Source of the DNA: Venturia oleaginea
Lineage: Eukaryota; Ascomycota; Dothideomycetes; Venturiales; Venturiaceae
Assembly: GCA_013176395.1 (NCBI GenBank)
Contig: JABMLP010000014.1
Span: forward strand, 620,001 to 684,000
Length of the DNA stretch: 64,000 nt
Direction of reading: 5' to 3'
Of the stretch, positions 45,240-54,902 are shown in pieces. Numbering within the stretch: position 1 is the stretch's first letter; each line of letters begins with the position of its first letter. Under the pieces are notes generated by a model that saw only the letters and a program-made list of their open reading frames with translations, searched no databases and was not told where the DNA came from. The position numbers and the translations under genes were made by a program.

Positions 45240-48119
45240 TGGTTTCAATCACGTGCCAAGTATCTCGGTACTTAAGAAGAGGGAGGGCCTCCCTCTCCCT
45301 CTTCTTCTTTAGATAAGAATACAGGAACTACCCCCCCTTATCTCGCTGTCTTTATTTCCTAGTCTACCTTAGTTCCTTTGTTTCCATTACCGAATGAAGC
45401 CAATTCAACACTGATCAGTGCTTGCAAGGCGAGCACAGATTGGCAAGAAACCAATTTTCGACGAAACTCACGCACGCCAGAGGCCTGCCCGTAGACCTTC
45501 GTCCGACTACTGTACGAGACTCACGCACGCTACAAGCCTGCCCGTAGACCTTCGTACAAAAACCATTTCTCGACTATCGTACGCGACTCACGCACGCTCA
45601 AACGCCTGCCGGAGCCGTCGTACAAAACCTCTCGCTGTATAGAGACAGCGTGAGCTCTAGATTTATCTAGAACCCGTCAACGATCTTAACCCACCCAGGC
45701 CAAAAGACCAATTGGCTAGGAATACTAGCCGGAGGAGAGGTTACTGAAAATCTCTTCTTCGTACGACAACGCAGTCAAATCGCACCCGATATAGATAATT
45801 CTTTCACGAGAAGAATTGTCTAGATTGGGGCCTTTCAACGACACAAAAGTTACCTCGATACCTTACCTGCTCACCGAGTTATCGACCCGGAAGAAATTTT
45901 TTCACTAAATACTTCCAGCCCTTCTACCTTCGTCAATCCTCAGCCGATTTCAACGATTCCCGCATTATTTGAAAGCCTGAACCGTCAGCTTTTCAACAAT
46001 ACTGAAATCTCCGAAACCCGCCTCGCCGTCGCCGAGAAGTTCCCTCAGGGGTGAATTCTATACACCAAACTTCTCGCCCCTCTTACGCCCTCAATCCTCA
46101 ACCGATTCCTACAACTCTTATGTCATTTTCAAAGCCTGAAACGTCAGCTTTTTAACGATTCTAAAATCCCTCCGATCTGACTCCGGTTTCCCTCTCAAAA
46201 CAATGCTATACTGGGAGAAGCAAGAAGAACTTCTCCTAGAGGAGGAGTATCTTTCTAGGAAGGATACCATACGACAATGGTTTGAAGAGGCAGTTGAAGA
46301 ATTGTCTCGAAAAAGACTCGAGAAGGGAAGTGGTTTTAGCTATTACTCTACTACTTTCAAAGAGTATAACAAAGAACTTCGGTTTTGGCTTCGAAAGGAG
46401 CAGTCAATCCTGCGGTTACAGGTCTCAAAGAGAAAAAGACTAAGTAGAACCGACTTTCCTGAATCCAACGCCGCCAATATTCCGGAAATCAGAGCACCCC
46501 CTACGGAGATATCGCCGATTCTGTCGCAGGATCCCCTGGATTTTCAATATTCTCCCCAACCTCGTCCCCAGATCTCGAGAGGAGCCCCCGATACTTTAGG
46601 GGGCAGTAGAATCGACCTTGACAGTTCCAACGCCGTCAAAACGTTTGGAATCGGAGTACCCCCCGTCGAGATAGCGACCAATCTGTCGACGGACCCGCCC
46701 GTTTTTCAGCCCTTCCCTCAGCTATACCCCCAGTCCTCCCCCCCGACCCCTGATATCTTCGAGGAAGATAGAACCGGCCCCAAAAAATTCCAATACTATC
46801 GAGAATTTTGGAATCGAACAACGCCCCGCGGAAATATCGTCCTGTTCTTCAAGTTCCCAAGAGTTTTCAGCCTCTCCAGTAGCCTCACCCCCCGTGATCT
46901 CGCAGGGTACCCCCGATACTTTTAGAGACGATGGAACCAATCTCCAGAACTCCAACGCCGTCACAAGTTCCCAAATCGGACCACGCTCCGCTGAAATATC
47001 GCCATTTCCGTTGCAGGACCTTCTGATTTCAGGGCAGCCTTGCGCGCAGCCTTGCGAGGCCGCCCTCGAGGCTCCTACACCTCTCCCTCGCCCCCAGGCG
47101 ATTCTAAAGGAACCCCAGGACCCCCCTAGCACTTCTCTAGGGGTAATCGACCCTCAGAATTCCGAATCCAGCCTTGTTTCTCCGATTTGTCAATTCCTCG
47201 CTGACATATCACGGTTTTTCTATTATTTTCTGTTATTTTCAAGCGTTTTCAAGCGAGTTAGTATGGGATACTTAGTATTCTACACTAGAATTGTATTTTT
47301 TGGTACTCTAAGAGTCAGGTTCTGTTGGGATCCGGGAGGTTTTTGTTTTGATTGTTGAATAGGAAGGAGAGGAGAGAGGTTTTAAATTTTTTCGAAAAAG
47401 ATAAAGTTTTCCTGGGATTCTACTACAACGAGTTCTCAACCGATTTGAGAAATTCTTACGCCATTCGAAAGCCTGAAAGGTCAGCTTTTGAACAATATCA
47501 GAATCGCTAGCATCCGATCAATACCGAGCGAGGTTTTTCCGCATATCCGCCAAAAAAAAAAACTAAAAAAAAACTATACACCTACTCCCTGTCGACTTCT
47601 CCACGCGAGTACTCAACCGATTCACCCGATTCCGACGTCATTACAACCGTGCGACCTTCAGCTTTCCATATCTTCAACCGGATTTGAGATGCAATACCTA
47701 TAGCTCTCGTAATTAGCTACTTACGATGACTCTATCAGGAAGGTTGGGCCTAACCTTCTTTGAGCAATAGGATTGTCAGTTTTCATCCAAACTCAATCGA
47801 TTCTGGCACCGTTGGAACCGCACGAGTCTTAGCTTTTCAATGCTTCAAGTGGAGAGGAAATCAGAGAACTTTGGGGTGATGTACGGGCAATTTTGTATCT
47901 AGATTTATATAGACCTCTCCTTTCTCATCTTCTAAAAGACCGCCAGTGTGGTTTCAATCACGTGCCAAGTATCTCGGTACTTAAGAAGAGGGAGGGCCTC
48001 CCTCTCCCTCTTCTTCTTTAGATAAGAATACAGGAACTACCCCCCCTTATCTCGCTGTCTTTATTTCCTAGTCTACCTTAGTTCCTTTGTTTCCATTACC
48101 GAATGAAGCCAATTCAACA
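45240..48119 (+). mobile_element. Non-autonomous LTR retrotransposon with a novel ORF
   Basis: LTRs of 171 bp at 45240-45410 and 47949-48119 with no difference that I can see, starting TGGTTTCAATC and ending CCAATTCAACA. Perfect 5-bp duplication GTGTG at 45235-45239 and 48120-48124. The LTR contains a long hairpin (AAGAAGAGGGAGGG against CCCTCTTCTT). Inside there is no gag, protease, RT or integrase. It has a coding region (46203-47358) and at least five diverged copies of a roughly 70-bp motif. No TGG-type primer site follows the left LTR, and no clear polypurine tract precedes the right one. Strand is assigned from the ORF. It must use another element's enzymes. Confidence 0.88.
46203..47358 (+). 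CDS. Novel Pro/Ser-rich repeat protein in the LTR element (one frameshift)
   Basis: The ATG at 46203 opens a 240-codon frame. A shift at the A run near 46788 (CCCCAAAAAATTCC) moves the natural continuation into the frame that ends at 47358, for about 385 residues in all. The first 80 residues are helical and charged (KQEELLLEEEYLSRKDTIRQ, RQWFEEAVEELSRKRLEK). Then four diverged repeats of about 60 residues follow, each with S/N-SNAV, a FGI or IGP element, P-x-EI and a TPDTF/GAPDTL box. The tail is hydrophobic (FFYYFLLFSSVFKRVSMGYL). No known domain. It may package element RNA, or be a captured host fragment. Confidence 0.5.
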
Positions 48120-48233
48120 GTGTGATAGTAAGGGATAAAGGGAGAATGAAGGTGTAAGTGAGTAAGTAATGAAGGGGACAATAGAGGTTGAAGGCGAGTT
48201 AAGGTGGGAGGGATAATTGCTAGTTATTGCTTC

Positions 48234-48409
48234 TGTTATGGGCATGGCCCATGGTTGGTATAGGCTAAGAGCCTAAGCCTGAGTGAGCCTAGTATAGAGA
48301 AAGAACCTCATTGAGGTTCTCTGTTTGTAGATACCTTCACTCTTTAACTGAATCTAAACAATCTTTGGCTACGAGTATGCTGCGTCTTTCCAGCTACCGT
48401 CCCGTAATA
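48234..48409 (+). repeat. 5' LTR of the chromovirus
   Basis: U3 probably runs to about 48345. AACTGAATCTA at 48346-48356 would be the 5' end of the RNA if self-priming applies. The small palindrome AGAACCTCATTGAGGTTCT lies in U3, at 48302-48320. Confidence 0.9.
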
Positions 48410-48420
48410 TAGATTCAGTT
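48410..48420 (+). promoter_or_regulatory. Self-primer binding site
   Basis: TAGATTCAGTT abuts the 5' LTR and is the exact reverse complement of AACTGAATCTA inside the LTR (48346-48356). Eleven bases of perfect pairing directly beside the LTR is the arrangement of Tf1/sushi-type elements, which prime cDNA from the cut 5' end of their own RNA instead of a tRNA. Confidence 0.8.
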
Positions 48421-48443
48421 CTTTACAAACCTAGGTGTACTTG

Positions 48444-49538
48444 ATGCGTAGCAACAGTACCCTATCGACTCCTACAACCTACACCCCTACTACCGACGAC
48501 GACCCAATCGCGAGCATTACGCAAGGAATCGACAAACTCTCAATGGCTCGAGCAAATTCGCCTGACACCGTACAACAATTGGTGGCAGCTCTGACCGCAG
48601 TCAGTGTTGATGGGAACACCGGTGCAAAAGCTATTGCATGGCCTAAATGGGACGGGAAAAGAGACAACTACACGCTGTTCAGATGGCAGATCAAGACAAA
48701 AATCACTGTTGAAAATGGGAAGCTTGGAAGCAATCAAGGAATATGCGCGAACATCTTCAACGGGCTTCCGACAGAGAAACAACAACGCGTCATCCAATGG
48801 CTAAGCAATGGAGAGCAACATGACAACTACGAACCCGAGTCCTTTATCAAGCATATGGACGACAAGTTCTTAGATCATGAAGCGGAAGCTAAAGCTCTCG
48901 ACGAGCTGAACAAGATTAGCCAAGGCAGCAGACAACCGTTCGAAGACTTCCGCCAGCAGTTCGAACAACTGACATCGCAAGCTGGATCCCTAGCGCCGCA
49001 AAGAGCCTCAAAGATCACTATCATGAACAACGCGCTCAACTACTCCCTCCAACAGACCTTGAAATCAGTGCGATTGTCCAGGGACGACTACGACACTTAC
49101 GTAAAAGATGTACAGTACTTCGCGACGAAGACAGAGGCTCTATCCCACCAACGCCGCTATCCAAGTACGGATAAGGAGACGCCAACGACTCGAGGGAGGC
49201 CACAATCACCCCAAACAGTCAGTCGTGACGCAGAAGGCGATGTCGAAATGACTGGCATCAACGCCCTTTCAGCGCAGATCGCAGCACTGATAGCTCGGGT
49301 CGATACACTCGGAAAGGATGCGAAGAAGGACCGACGACCTAGAGCGAAATGGCGATCCCAAACAGAGTTCTTGGCACTTATACAAGCGGGCAAATGCGGG
49401 CGCTGTAAGAAGCCCAAGCACCATCCGAACGTATGCGAATTCCGACCAGCAACACGTCCAAAGACTCAGGTCACTGCGGTAATCACACAGCATACCGATG
49501 ACTCCCTACAGGAAGCCTCATCAGAGTCGGAAAACTAG
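48444..49538 (+). CDS. gag: Chromovirus Gag
   Basis: 364 residues from the first ATG after the primer site; forms the particle and binds RNA. The capsid-like region has WPKWDGKRDNYTLFRWQIK and FEDFRQQFEQLTSQAGSLA. An acidic linker (DAEGDVEMTGINALSAQIAA) follows, then one CCHC knuckle CGRCKKPKHHPNVC near residue 325. It ends in TAG at 49536-49538, inside the open pol frame. Confidence 0.92.
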   Translation: MRSNSTLSTPTTYTPTTDDDPIASITQGIDKLSMARANSPDTVQQLVAALTAVSVDGNTGAKAIAWPKWDGKRDNYTLFRWQIKTKITVENGKLGSNQGICANIFNGLPTEKQQRVIQWLSNGEQHDNYEPESFIKHMDDKFLDHEAEAKALDELNKISQGSRQPFEDFRQQFEQLTSQAGSLAPQRASKITIMNNALNYSLQQTLKSVRLSRDDYDTYVKDVQYFATKTEALSHQRRYPSTDKETPTTRGRPQSPQTVSRDAEGDVEMTGINALSAQIAALIARVDTLGKDAKKDRRPRAKWRSQTEFLALIQAGKCGRCKKPKHHPNVCEFRPATRPKTQVTAVITQHTDDSLQEASSESEN

Positions 49539-52500
49539 CTACCCTTGTGCATCGTCGCGCACGAGGGTCTGAAGTAGATGTACATGGCGAAGACATTACA
49601 AAGCTACCAGGCATAAGAGAAATCAAAGCAGCAAAGGATAGGATGGAAAGTACACCCTTCTTGATAGATACCTTGATCAACGGAACTTCTTTCACCGAAT
49701 CCTTCTTTGATAACGGCTGCCTCCCTTATGCTGCTTTCAGCGAGAAGAGTGTCCAAACACATCGTCTACCGCGCATCCCAATTGACACCAAACAATTGGC
49801 ACTGGCTAAAGAGAGCCACGAGAACGGAGAAGACCTCCGTATTACGCACATGACCTACGCTACGATCGACATTGATGGTCGAGCAGAGCGAGTCTATGGG
49901 TATATAGTGAAAGGATTGAGCTTCCCTATTATCCTAGGCAAGGCATGGGCAGAGAGAAACTGGGTGCGATATATAGCAGCTAAGAGAAAGCTGCTTATTG
50001 GTCAAGGATCCCAGCGCATCACGGTAAGAGAAAAGGGGTGGCTAGAACAGAACACCAAAGCGCGAGACCGGCTCGCTCACGTGCGGGCGGCTTGTCTAGT
50101 GTCAGGATCTGTATTTGCAGCTATTGTTGGAAGGGCCCAGCGACGGTTGAGAAGAGATGGACCGGATGGTACACAAGTGCTGGCTATCTCGATGTCGGAT
50201 ATCAACAAGGCCCTAAGCAAGTTAGCAGAAAGAAAACAGAGAAAGACTGAGGAAGAAATCCGACAAGAGATACCAGAAGAAATAGCAGAGCATGCTGATG
50301 CCTTTCTCGACGACGAAGACGGAGAGATCGCGCCCCATCAAGAGGGTCGCGATCACGTTATCGAATTGATACGAGATGAACAAGGTCGCGAGGCAGAAGT
50401 TCCTTGGGGCCCATTATACGGCATGTCGAGGGAAGAGCTATTAGTCCTACGAAAAACACTTTCGGACTATATGGACAAGGGCTGGATACGCGCCAGCAAC
50501 TCACCAGCGGCAGCCCCAGTCTTATTTGTAAGGAAACCAGGTGGAGGCATTCGGATGTGTGTAGACTATCGGGCACTGAATCGAATCACTCGATCGGACC
50601 GCTACCCATTGCCACTAATCCGAGAAACCCTACGAAATCTAGCAACAGCGCGTTGGTACACCAAACTTGACGTCAGAGCGGCATTTCATCGGCTCCGCAT
50701 CAAGCACGGCGATGAGTGGAAAACGGCTTTTCGCACTCGATTTGGACTATTCGAATGGCTAGTTACCCCCTTCGGACTAGCTGGCGCACCCGCGAGCTTT
50801 CAACGATACATCAACGGAGTCCTACGGGAATCCCTAGATATCTGCTGTTCAGCCTACATGGACGATGTCTTGATATGGAGCGACGGCGACTATCTGGATC
50901 ACATGGTTAAGGTTAACCAAATTCTTGCCAAGCTCAAGACTGCTGGACTTCGGCTAGACTTAAGCAAGTGCGAGTTTGCTGTTCAGGAGGTCAAATATCT
51001 GGGGTTCATTATCACTGCAGGAGAAGGGATCAAAGTCGACCCAGAGAAAGTTGCCGCGATTAAAGAATGGGAGGCTCCAGTCAATGTCACAGGCGTACGC
51101 TCCTTCCTAGGCTTTGCAAATTTCTACCGAGACTTCATCGACAACTTCTCAGAGCTCTCCGACCCCTTAATCAAGTTAACACGGAAGGCCGTCGCTTTTG
51201 TCTGGAACAAAGAACATGAGAACGCCTTTCAAGTCTTGAAGGAGCTATTCATCTCCGCCCCAATACTGGCTCACTGGAATCCAGACCTGGATACGGTACT
51301 CGAGTGCGACTGCTCTGGCTACGCGCTGGGAGGCACGTTGTCGCAGAAGGATATGAAAGGAAAACTACGACCAGTAGCATACTTCTCCCGCAAGCTCACT
51401 GCGGCTGAATGTAACTACGAGATCCACGATAAAGAATTACTGGCAGTAATCAAGTCCATTGAACACTGGAGAGGAGAACTACGCAGTGTTGCAGCACCTT
51501 TCAAAGTCCTTACCGATCACAAGGATCTCCGCTACTTTATGACAGCGCAGCGTTTGTCAGAGAGACAAGCAAGATGGTCGCTAATTCTATCTGAGTACCA
51601 ATTCCAGCTGGAATTTCGCGCCGGAAAACTAGCGCAAAGACCAGACGCACTATCAAGAAGACATCAAGATATGCCACATGACAAGAACGACGAGAGACTA
51701 CAAGGGCGAGTGGCCCAGTTGATCAAGGACGAATGGCTTCCTCCTCTTTCCGAGAGGACGACCGAAACAATCGCAATACAAGCCCTTATCTGCCCAGTCA
51801 ATACACCGAATACATCCAATAGTACATGGGACGTTATACGGGAGCCCCAGCAAAATACTGGACTGGACGGTCGACACCAGCTGACTGCCGAAAACGGTCA
51901 ACACCGGTCCACTACTAGGTACGGTCAAAACCGGTCAGTTGCAAAAGGATGCGATCTTTTCGAGAAACCAGAGTTACAACTTCTCTGGGATCGCGCAATA
52001 GCAGAGGACCAATCCTACGAAGCTATTCATACGGCTATAGTTACTGGCGAACGTTCCTTTCCTCCAGAGCTCAAGTTGTCGGTACAGCTACCCGAATGCG
52101 AAGTAGACGACCACGGCGCGGTCACGAGAAGAGGGATCCTATGGGTACCAGATTGGGAACCGCTGCGAACAACGCTGGTCCAACAAACTCACGATTCCCA
52201 TGTTACTGGACACCCAGGGAGAGATAGCACGCTTGCGATTCTATCCAGAAGTTTCTTTTGGCCCCAACAATACAAGACAGTCCGGCAGTTTGTACGTAAT
52301 TGCGACGTATGTGGGAGAACAGGAATATGGCGTGATAAGAAGCGAGGTCTTCTGAAACCACTTCCAATCCCGGCCCGCTTCCACAGCGAGCTATCAATCG
52401 ATTTCATGACTGATTTGCCCGCGGAGGAAAACGGCCCAAAATACCTCATGGTTATCACAGATCGCCTCCTCAAAAGTGTTACGTTGGAGGCTATGACTAC

Positions 52501-53623
52501 AATGAGCGCCAAAGAGTGCGCGAAAAGGTTCTTACAATGCCACTATCGCTACCACGGATTTCCCATGGCATTGACGTCGGACAGAGGCAGCAATTGGACA
52601 GGTCGTTTTTGGAGGAAGCTTTGCGAACTTACAAAGATTGAGCAGAGACTCTCTACAGCCTTTCATCCACAGACCGATGGCGCGACCGAGCGTATGAACC
52701 AGGAAGTTCTACGCTATCTCCGCGCCTTCATCGCATACTCCCAACTAGACTGGCCAACGCTACTACCTACGGCTATGTTAGCACTGAACAATCGTGACTC
52801 TTCAGTCACAGGGATGAGTCCATTCTATCTAACCCACGGCTACCATGCGGAACCAATCCAGAAAGTACAACGAATCTCACCCAGTAACTCACCAACAGCC
52901 GATGCCGAGACCTTTGTGCAACGAATAGAAGAGGCACAAGAATATGCACAGGCAGCGATGGCCTGGTCCCAGCAGAAGATGGAGAACGACGCCAACAGGT
53001 CACGTCAAGCTGCCGAAACGTTAAAAAAGGGCGACAAAGTCTGGTTGAACCTTAGGAATATCAATACTCCGCAGCTATCAAAGAAACTGTCGTGGACGCA
53101 AGCCAAATACACTGTCGAGAACCAGATCTCCCCGATGGTATACGAGCTGGCTGACCTGCCAAGTGGTATCCATAACCGTTTCCACGTTGACCTACTCCGC
53201 CGAGCCGCAACCGACACACTGCCCTCACAAGAATCCGATGATACCCAGCCGCCACCATTAGTGCCTCAAACCGAAGAAACAGAGGCTGAGTTTGAAGTAG
53301 AACGTATACTTCGCGCAGAGAAGAAACGGGTTGGGCGAGGCTGGGTTCGTCAGTTATTAATCAAATGGAAAGGCTATGCAGATCCCGATTGGCAGCCACG
53401 TTCATTATTCACAGAAGTCGAGGACTTAGACCGCTTCGAGGCAGAGTATGGCAAGGGCGACGGTGTCGGCGAAGATATAGGAGCTCAAACAGGGGCCCGA
53501 AGAAACCGAGTAGCGGTGGCCAGCGCCTTCGAATCTGCTACAAGCTGGCAGAAGCGATGTATGGCGTTTGTCTGTTTGATTATCCCACCTACCACACCCT
53601 CTTTAGTCCTGCACACCCGGTAA
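49502..53623 (+). CDS. pol: Chromovirus Pol (protease, RT, RNase H, integrase, chromodomain)
   Basis: The frame is open from 49502, 37 bp before the gag stop and in the -1 frame, so it is probably made as a Gag-Pol fusion; counting below starts at 49547. Protease near residue 45 has DNG in FFDNGCLPYAAF where DSG or DTG is usual. RT spans about 285-520 with AYMDDVLIW near 436. RNase H (ECDCSGYALGG, NYEIHDKELLAV) is at about 580-700. The integrase has a HHCC zinc site near 880 (HDSHVTGHPG, CDVCG) and D, D, E in SIDFMTD, TSDRGSNW and ATERMNQE near 951, 1011 and 1047. A chromodomain lies near 1250-1300 (KWKGYADPDWQPRSLF), which would target insertion to marked histones. No stop or frameshift interrupts it. 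Confidence 0.93.
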   Translation, partial: LPTGSLIRVGKLATLVHRRARGSEVDVHGEDITKLPGIREIKAAKDRMESTPFLIDTLINGTSFTESFFDNGCLPYAAFSEKSVQTHRLPRIPIDTKQLALAKESHENGEDLRITHMTYATIDIDGRAERVYGYIVKGLSFPIILGKAWAERNWVRYIAAKRKLLIGQGSQRITVREKGWLEQNTKARDRLAHVRAACLVSGSVFAAIVGRAQRRLRRDGPDGTQVLAISMSDINKALSKLAERKQRKTEEEIRQEIPEEIAEHADAFLDDEDGEIAPHQEGRDHVIELIRDEQGREAEVPWGPLYGMSREELLVLRKTLSDYMDKGWIRASNSPAAAPVLFVRKPGGGIRMCVDYRALNRITRSDRYPLPLIRETLRNLATARWYTKLDVRAAFHRLRIKHGDEWKTAFRTRFGLFEWLVTPFGLAGAPASFQRYINGVLRESLDICCSAYMDDVLIWSDGDYLDHMVKVNQILAKLKTAGLRLDLSKCEFAVQEVKYLGFIITAGEGIKVDPEKVAAIKEWEAPVNVTGVRSFLGFANFYRDFIDNFSELSDPLIKLTRKAVAFVWNKEHENAFQVLKELFISAPILAHWNPDLDTVLECDCSGYALGGTLSQKDMKGKLRPVAYFSRKLTAAECNYEIHDKELLAVIKSIEHWRGELRSVAAPFKVLTDHKDLRYFMTAQRLSERQARWSLILSEYQFQLEFRAGKLAQRPDALSRRHQDMPHDKNDERLQGRVAQLIKDEWLPPLSERTTETIAIQALICPVNTPNTSNSTWDVIREPQQNTGLDGRHQLTAENGQHRSTTRYGQNRSVAKGCDLFEKPELQLLWDRAIAEDQSYEAIHTAIVTGERSFPPELKLSVQLPECEVDDHGAVTRRGILWVPDWEPLRTTLVQQTHDSHVTGHPGRDSTLAILSRSFFWPQQYKTVRQFVRNCDVCGRTGIWRDKKRGLLKPLPIPARFHSELSIDFMTDLPAEENGPKYLMVITDRLLKSVTLEAMTTMSAKECAKRFLQCHYRYHGFPMALTSDRGSNWTGRFWRKLCELTKIEQRLSTAFHPQTDGATERMNQEVLRYLRAFIAYSQLDWPTLLPTAMLALNNRDSSVTGMSPFYLTHGYHAEPIQKVQRISPSNSPTADAETFVQRIEEAQEYAQAAMAWSQQKMENDANRSRQAAETLKKGDKVWLNLRNINTPQLSKKLSWTQAKYTVENQISPMVYELADLPSGIHNRFHVDLLRRAATDTLPSQESDDTQPPPLVPQTEETEAEFEVERILRAEKKRVGRGWVRQLLIKWKGYADPDWQPRSLFTEVEDLDRFEAEYGKGDGVGEDIGAQTGARRNRVAVASAFESATSWQKRCMAFVCLIIPPTTPSLVLHTR

Positions 53624-53635
53624 GGAGGGGGGTAA

Positions 53636-53811
53636 TGTTATGGGCATGGCCCATGGTTGGTATAGGCTAAGAGCCTAAGCCTGAGTGAGCCTAGTATAGA
53701 GAAAGAACCTCATTGAGGTTCTCTGTTTGTAGATACCTTCACTCTTTAACTGAATCTAAACAATCTTTGGCTACGAGTATGCTGCGTCTTTCCAGCTACC
53801 GTCCCGTAATA
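53636..53811 (+). repeat. 3' LTR of the chromovirus
   Basis: Matches the 5' LTR base for base as far as I can compare. Pol ends 12 bp before it. Confidence 0.9.
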
Positions 53812-53816
53812 GCTTC

Positions 53817-54095
53817 ATTTGCGGTAGAGATAAAGGCCTGTTACGTTGTATTGGTAGATTTACTGTGGGTTATTTATACTATGCTTTGCTATACTACTCA
53901 AGTGCTATAAGTATCCACGTACTTTGAAATTGTTTGATTGTGCTTTGATTGCTTTGTAATACTGTTGATGAGGTATCTATTTGGTTATTTATATGGACTC
54001 CTTCTCCGGGTTTATGTATCGAGAATCGCTTTTCATCTATAGTATATCCATTCTAGGTTGATGGAGGAAACTACTAGTAACATTTCTATGATAAA
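53817..54095. other. Spacer between the chromovirus and a solo LTR
   Basis: AT-rich; no gene or repeat recognised. It is the right-hand flank of the chromovirus target site. Confidence 0.5.
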
Positions 54096-54100
54096 TATAG

Positions 54101-54795
54101 TGTTACGGGGAACTCGTTTCTCAACATAGTTGATTATGTCAAGACCTTCTTGACACCTGTGTTCTCTTGTTCTGGTCCGCGGGTTTGAGGTAAGGGCAAT
54201 ATCAGTCTGGAAGTACTTACCTTAAGTACCTTCCCTTGCTCAGGTTCTTTGGAGGCTCACTAGATCCTAGCCGTCCGATGTATCTCCCAATTCAATTGTC
54301 GTCTAACCGATTTGATCCTCAGATCAATCCTGAATGCTTGTCGGTTAGTATGAAGGTTGGGGTTGGGCTTGCTTCGTATGCATATGACTTGTGCTTGATT
54401 GTATCTAAGTAAAAGGTCGTTACTGTAGTAGGTTGAAGAAGCTCCTATGTGAGAAACATAACATGAGATAACCACACCAAGAGAAAGGAAAGTCTGTCCA
54501 ACGTCCTCCATATATACCCTTCTGGTTCTGGGTGCCAAGGTGCATTCCCACACCTCTTAGCTCTTCCCACACTTCCCACACTGTGGGCAATGCCAAGTGC
54601 TGTGGGAACAGTGGGAATATCACGTGACTCCTGCACGTACTATTCTCTCTTAGGACTGACCTGGTTGCACCAGTCCCCTCTTGTGCGCCCAAAGGATTCC
54701 CCTCCACATCAGTCCTAACAACAACTTCTTGTTATCCAACCATCCTCTGCAAGTCCCGCTGTCCCTGCTCTTCGGTCTTGAGGTGATCTATAACA
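54101..54795. repeat. Solo LTR (695 bp)
   Basis: TGTTACGGGGAACTCG to GATCTATAACA, with target duplication TATAG at 54096-54100 and 54796-54800. Same family as 36513-37155 but with about 50 bp more near 54680-54730 (CTTGTGCGCCCAAAGG). Internal region lost. Confidence 0.9.
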
Positions 54796-54902
54796 TATAG
54801 TACCACAACTCTAGGCTCATCGAATCTTAAATCGGTTAATTGCCGTATGAACACATACATCAAAAAATCTAGCCAACACATACATCCAATTGCTAGGACA
54901 TA

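Larger units (their letters stand above)
48234..53811 (+). mobile_element. Full-length Ty3/Gypsy chromovirus
   Basis: LTRs of 176 bp at 48234-48409 and 53636-53811, apparently identical; target duplication GCTTC at 48229-48233 and 53812-53816. The LTR starts TGTTATGGG and ends CCCGTAATA, so the usual terminal CA is absent. A G-rich tract (AAGGAGGGGGGTAA, 53622-53635) precedes the right LTR. Gag, then Pol with protease, RT, RNase H, integrase and chromodomain, are uninterrupted. The youngest and most complete element in the window. Confidence 0.95.

Noticed and set aside
45240..45410. Reading this repeat and 47949-48119 as a simple segmental duplication
   Set aside because: TG...CA ends and a GTGTG duplication outside both copies show that they are LTRs of one inserted element.
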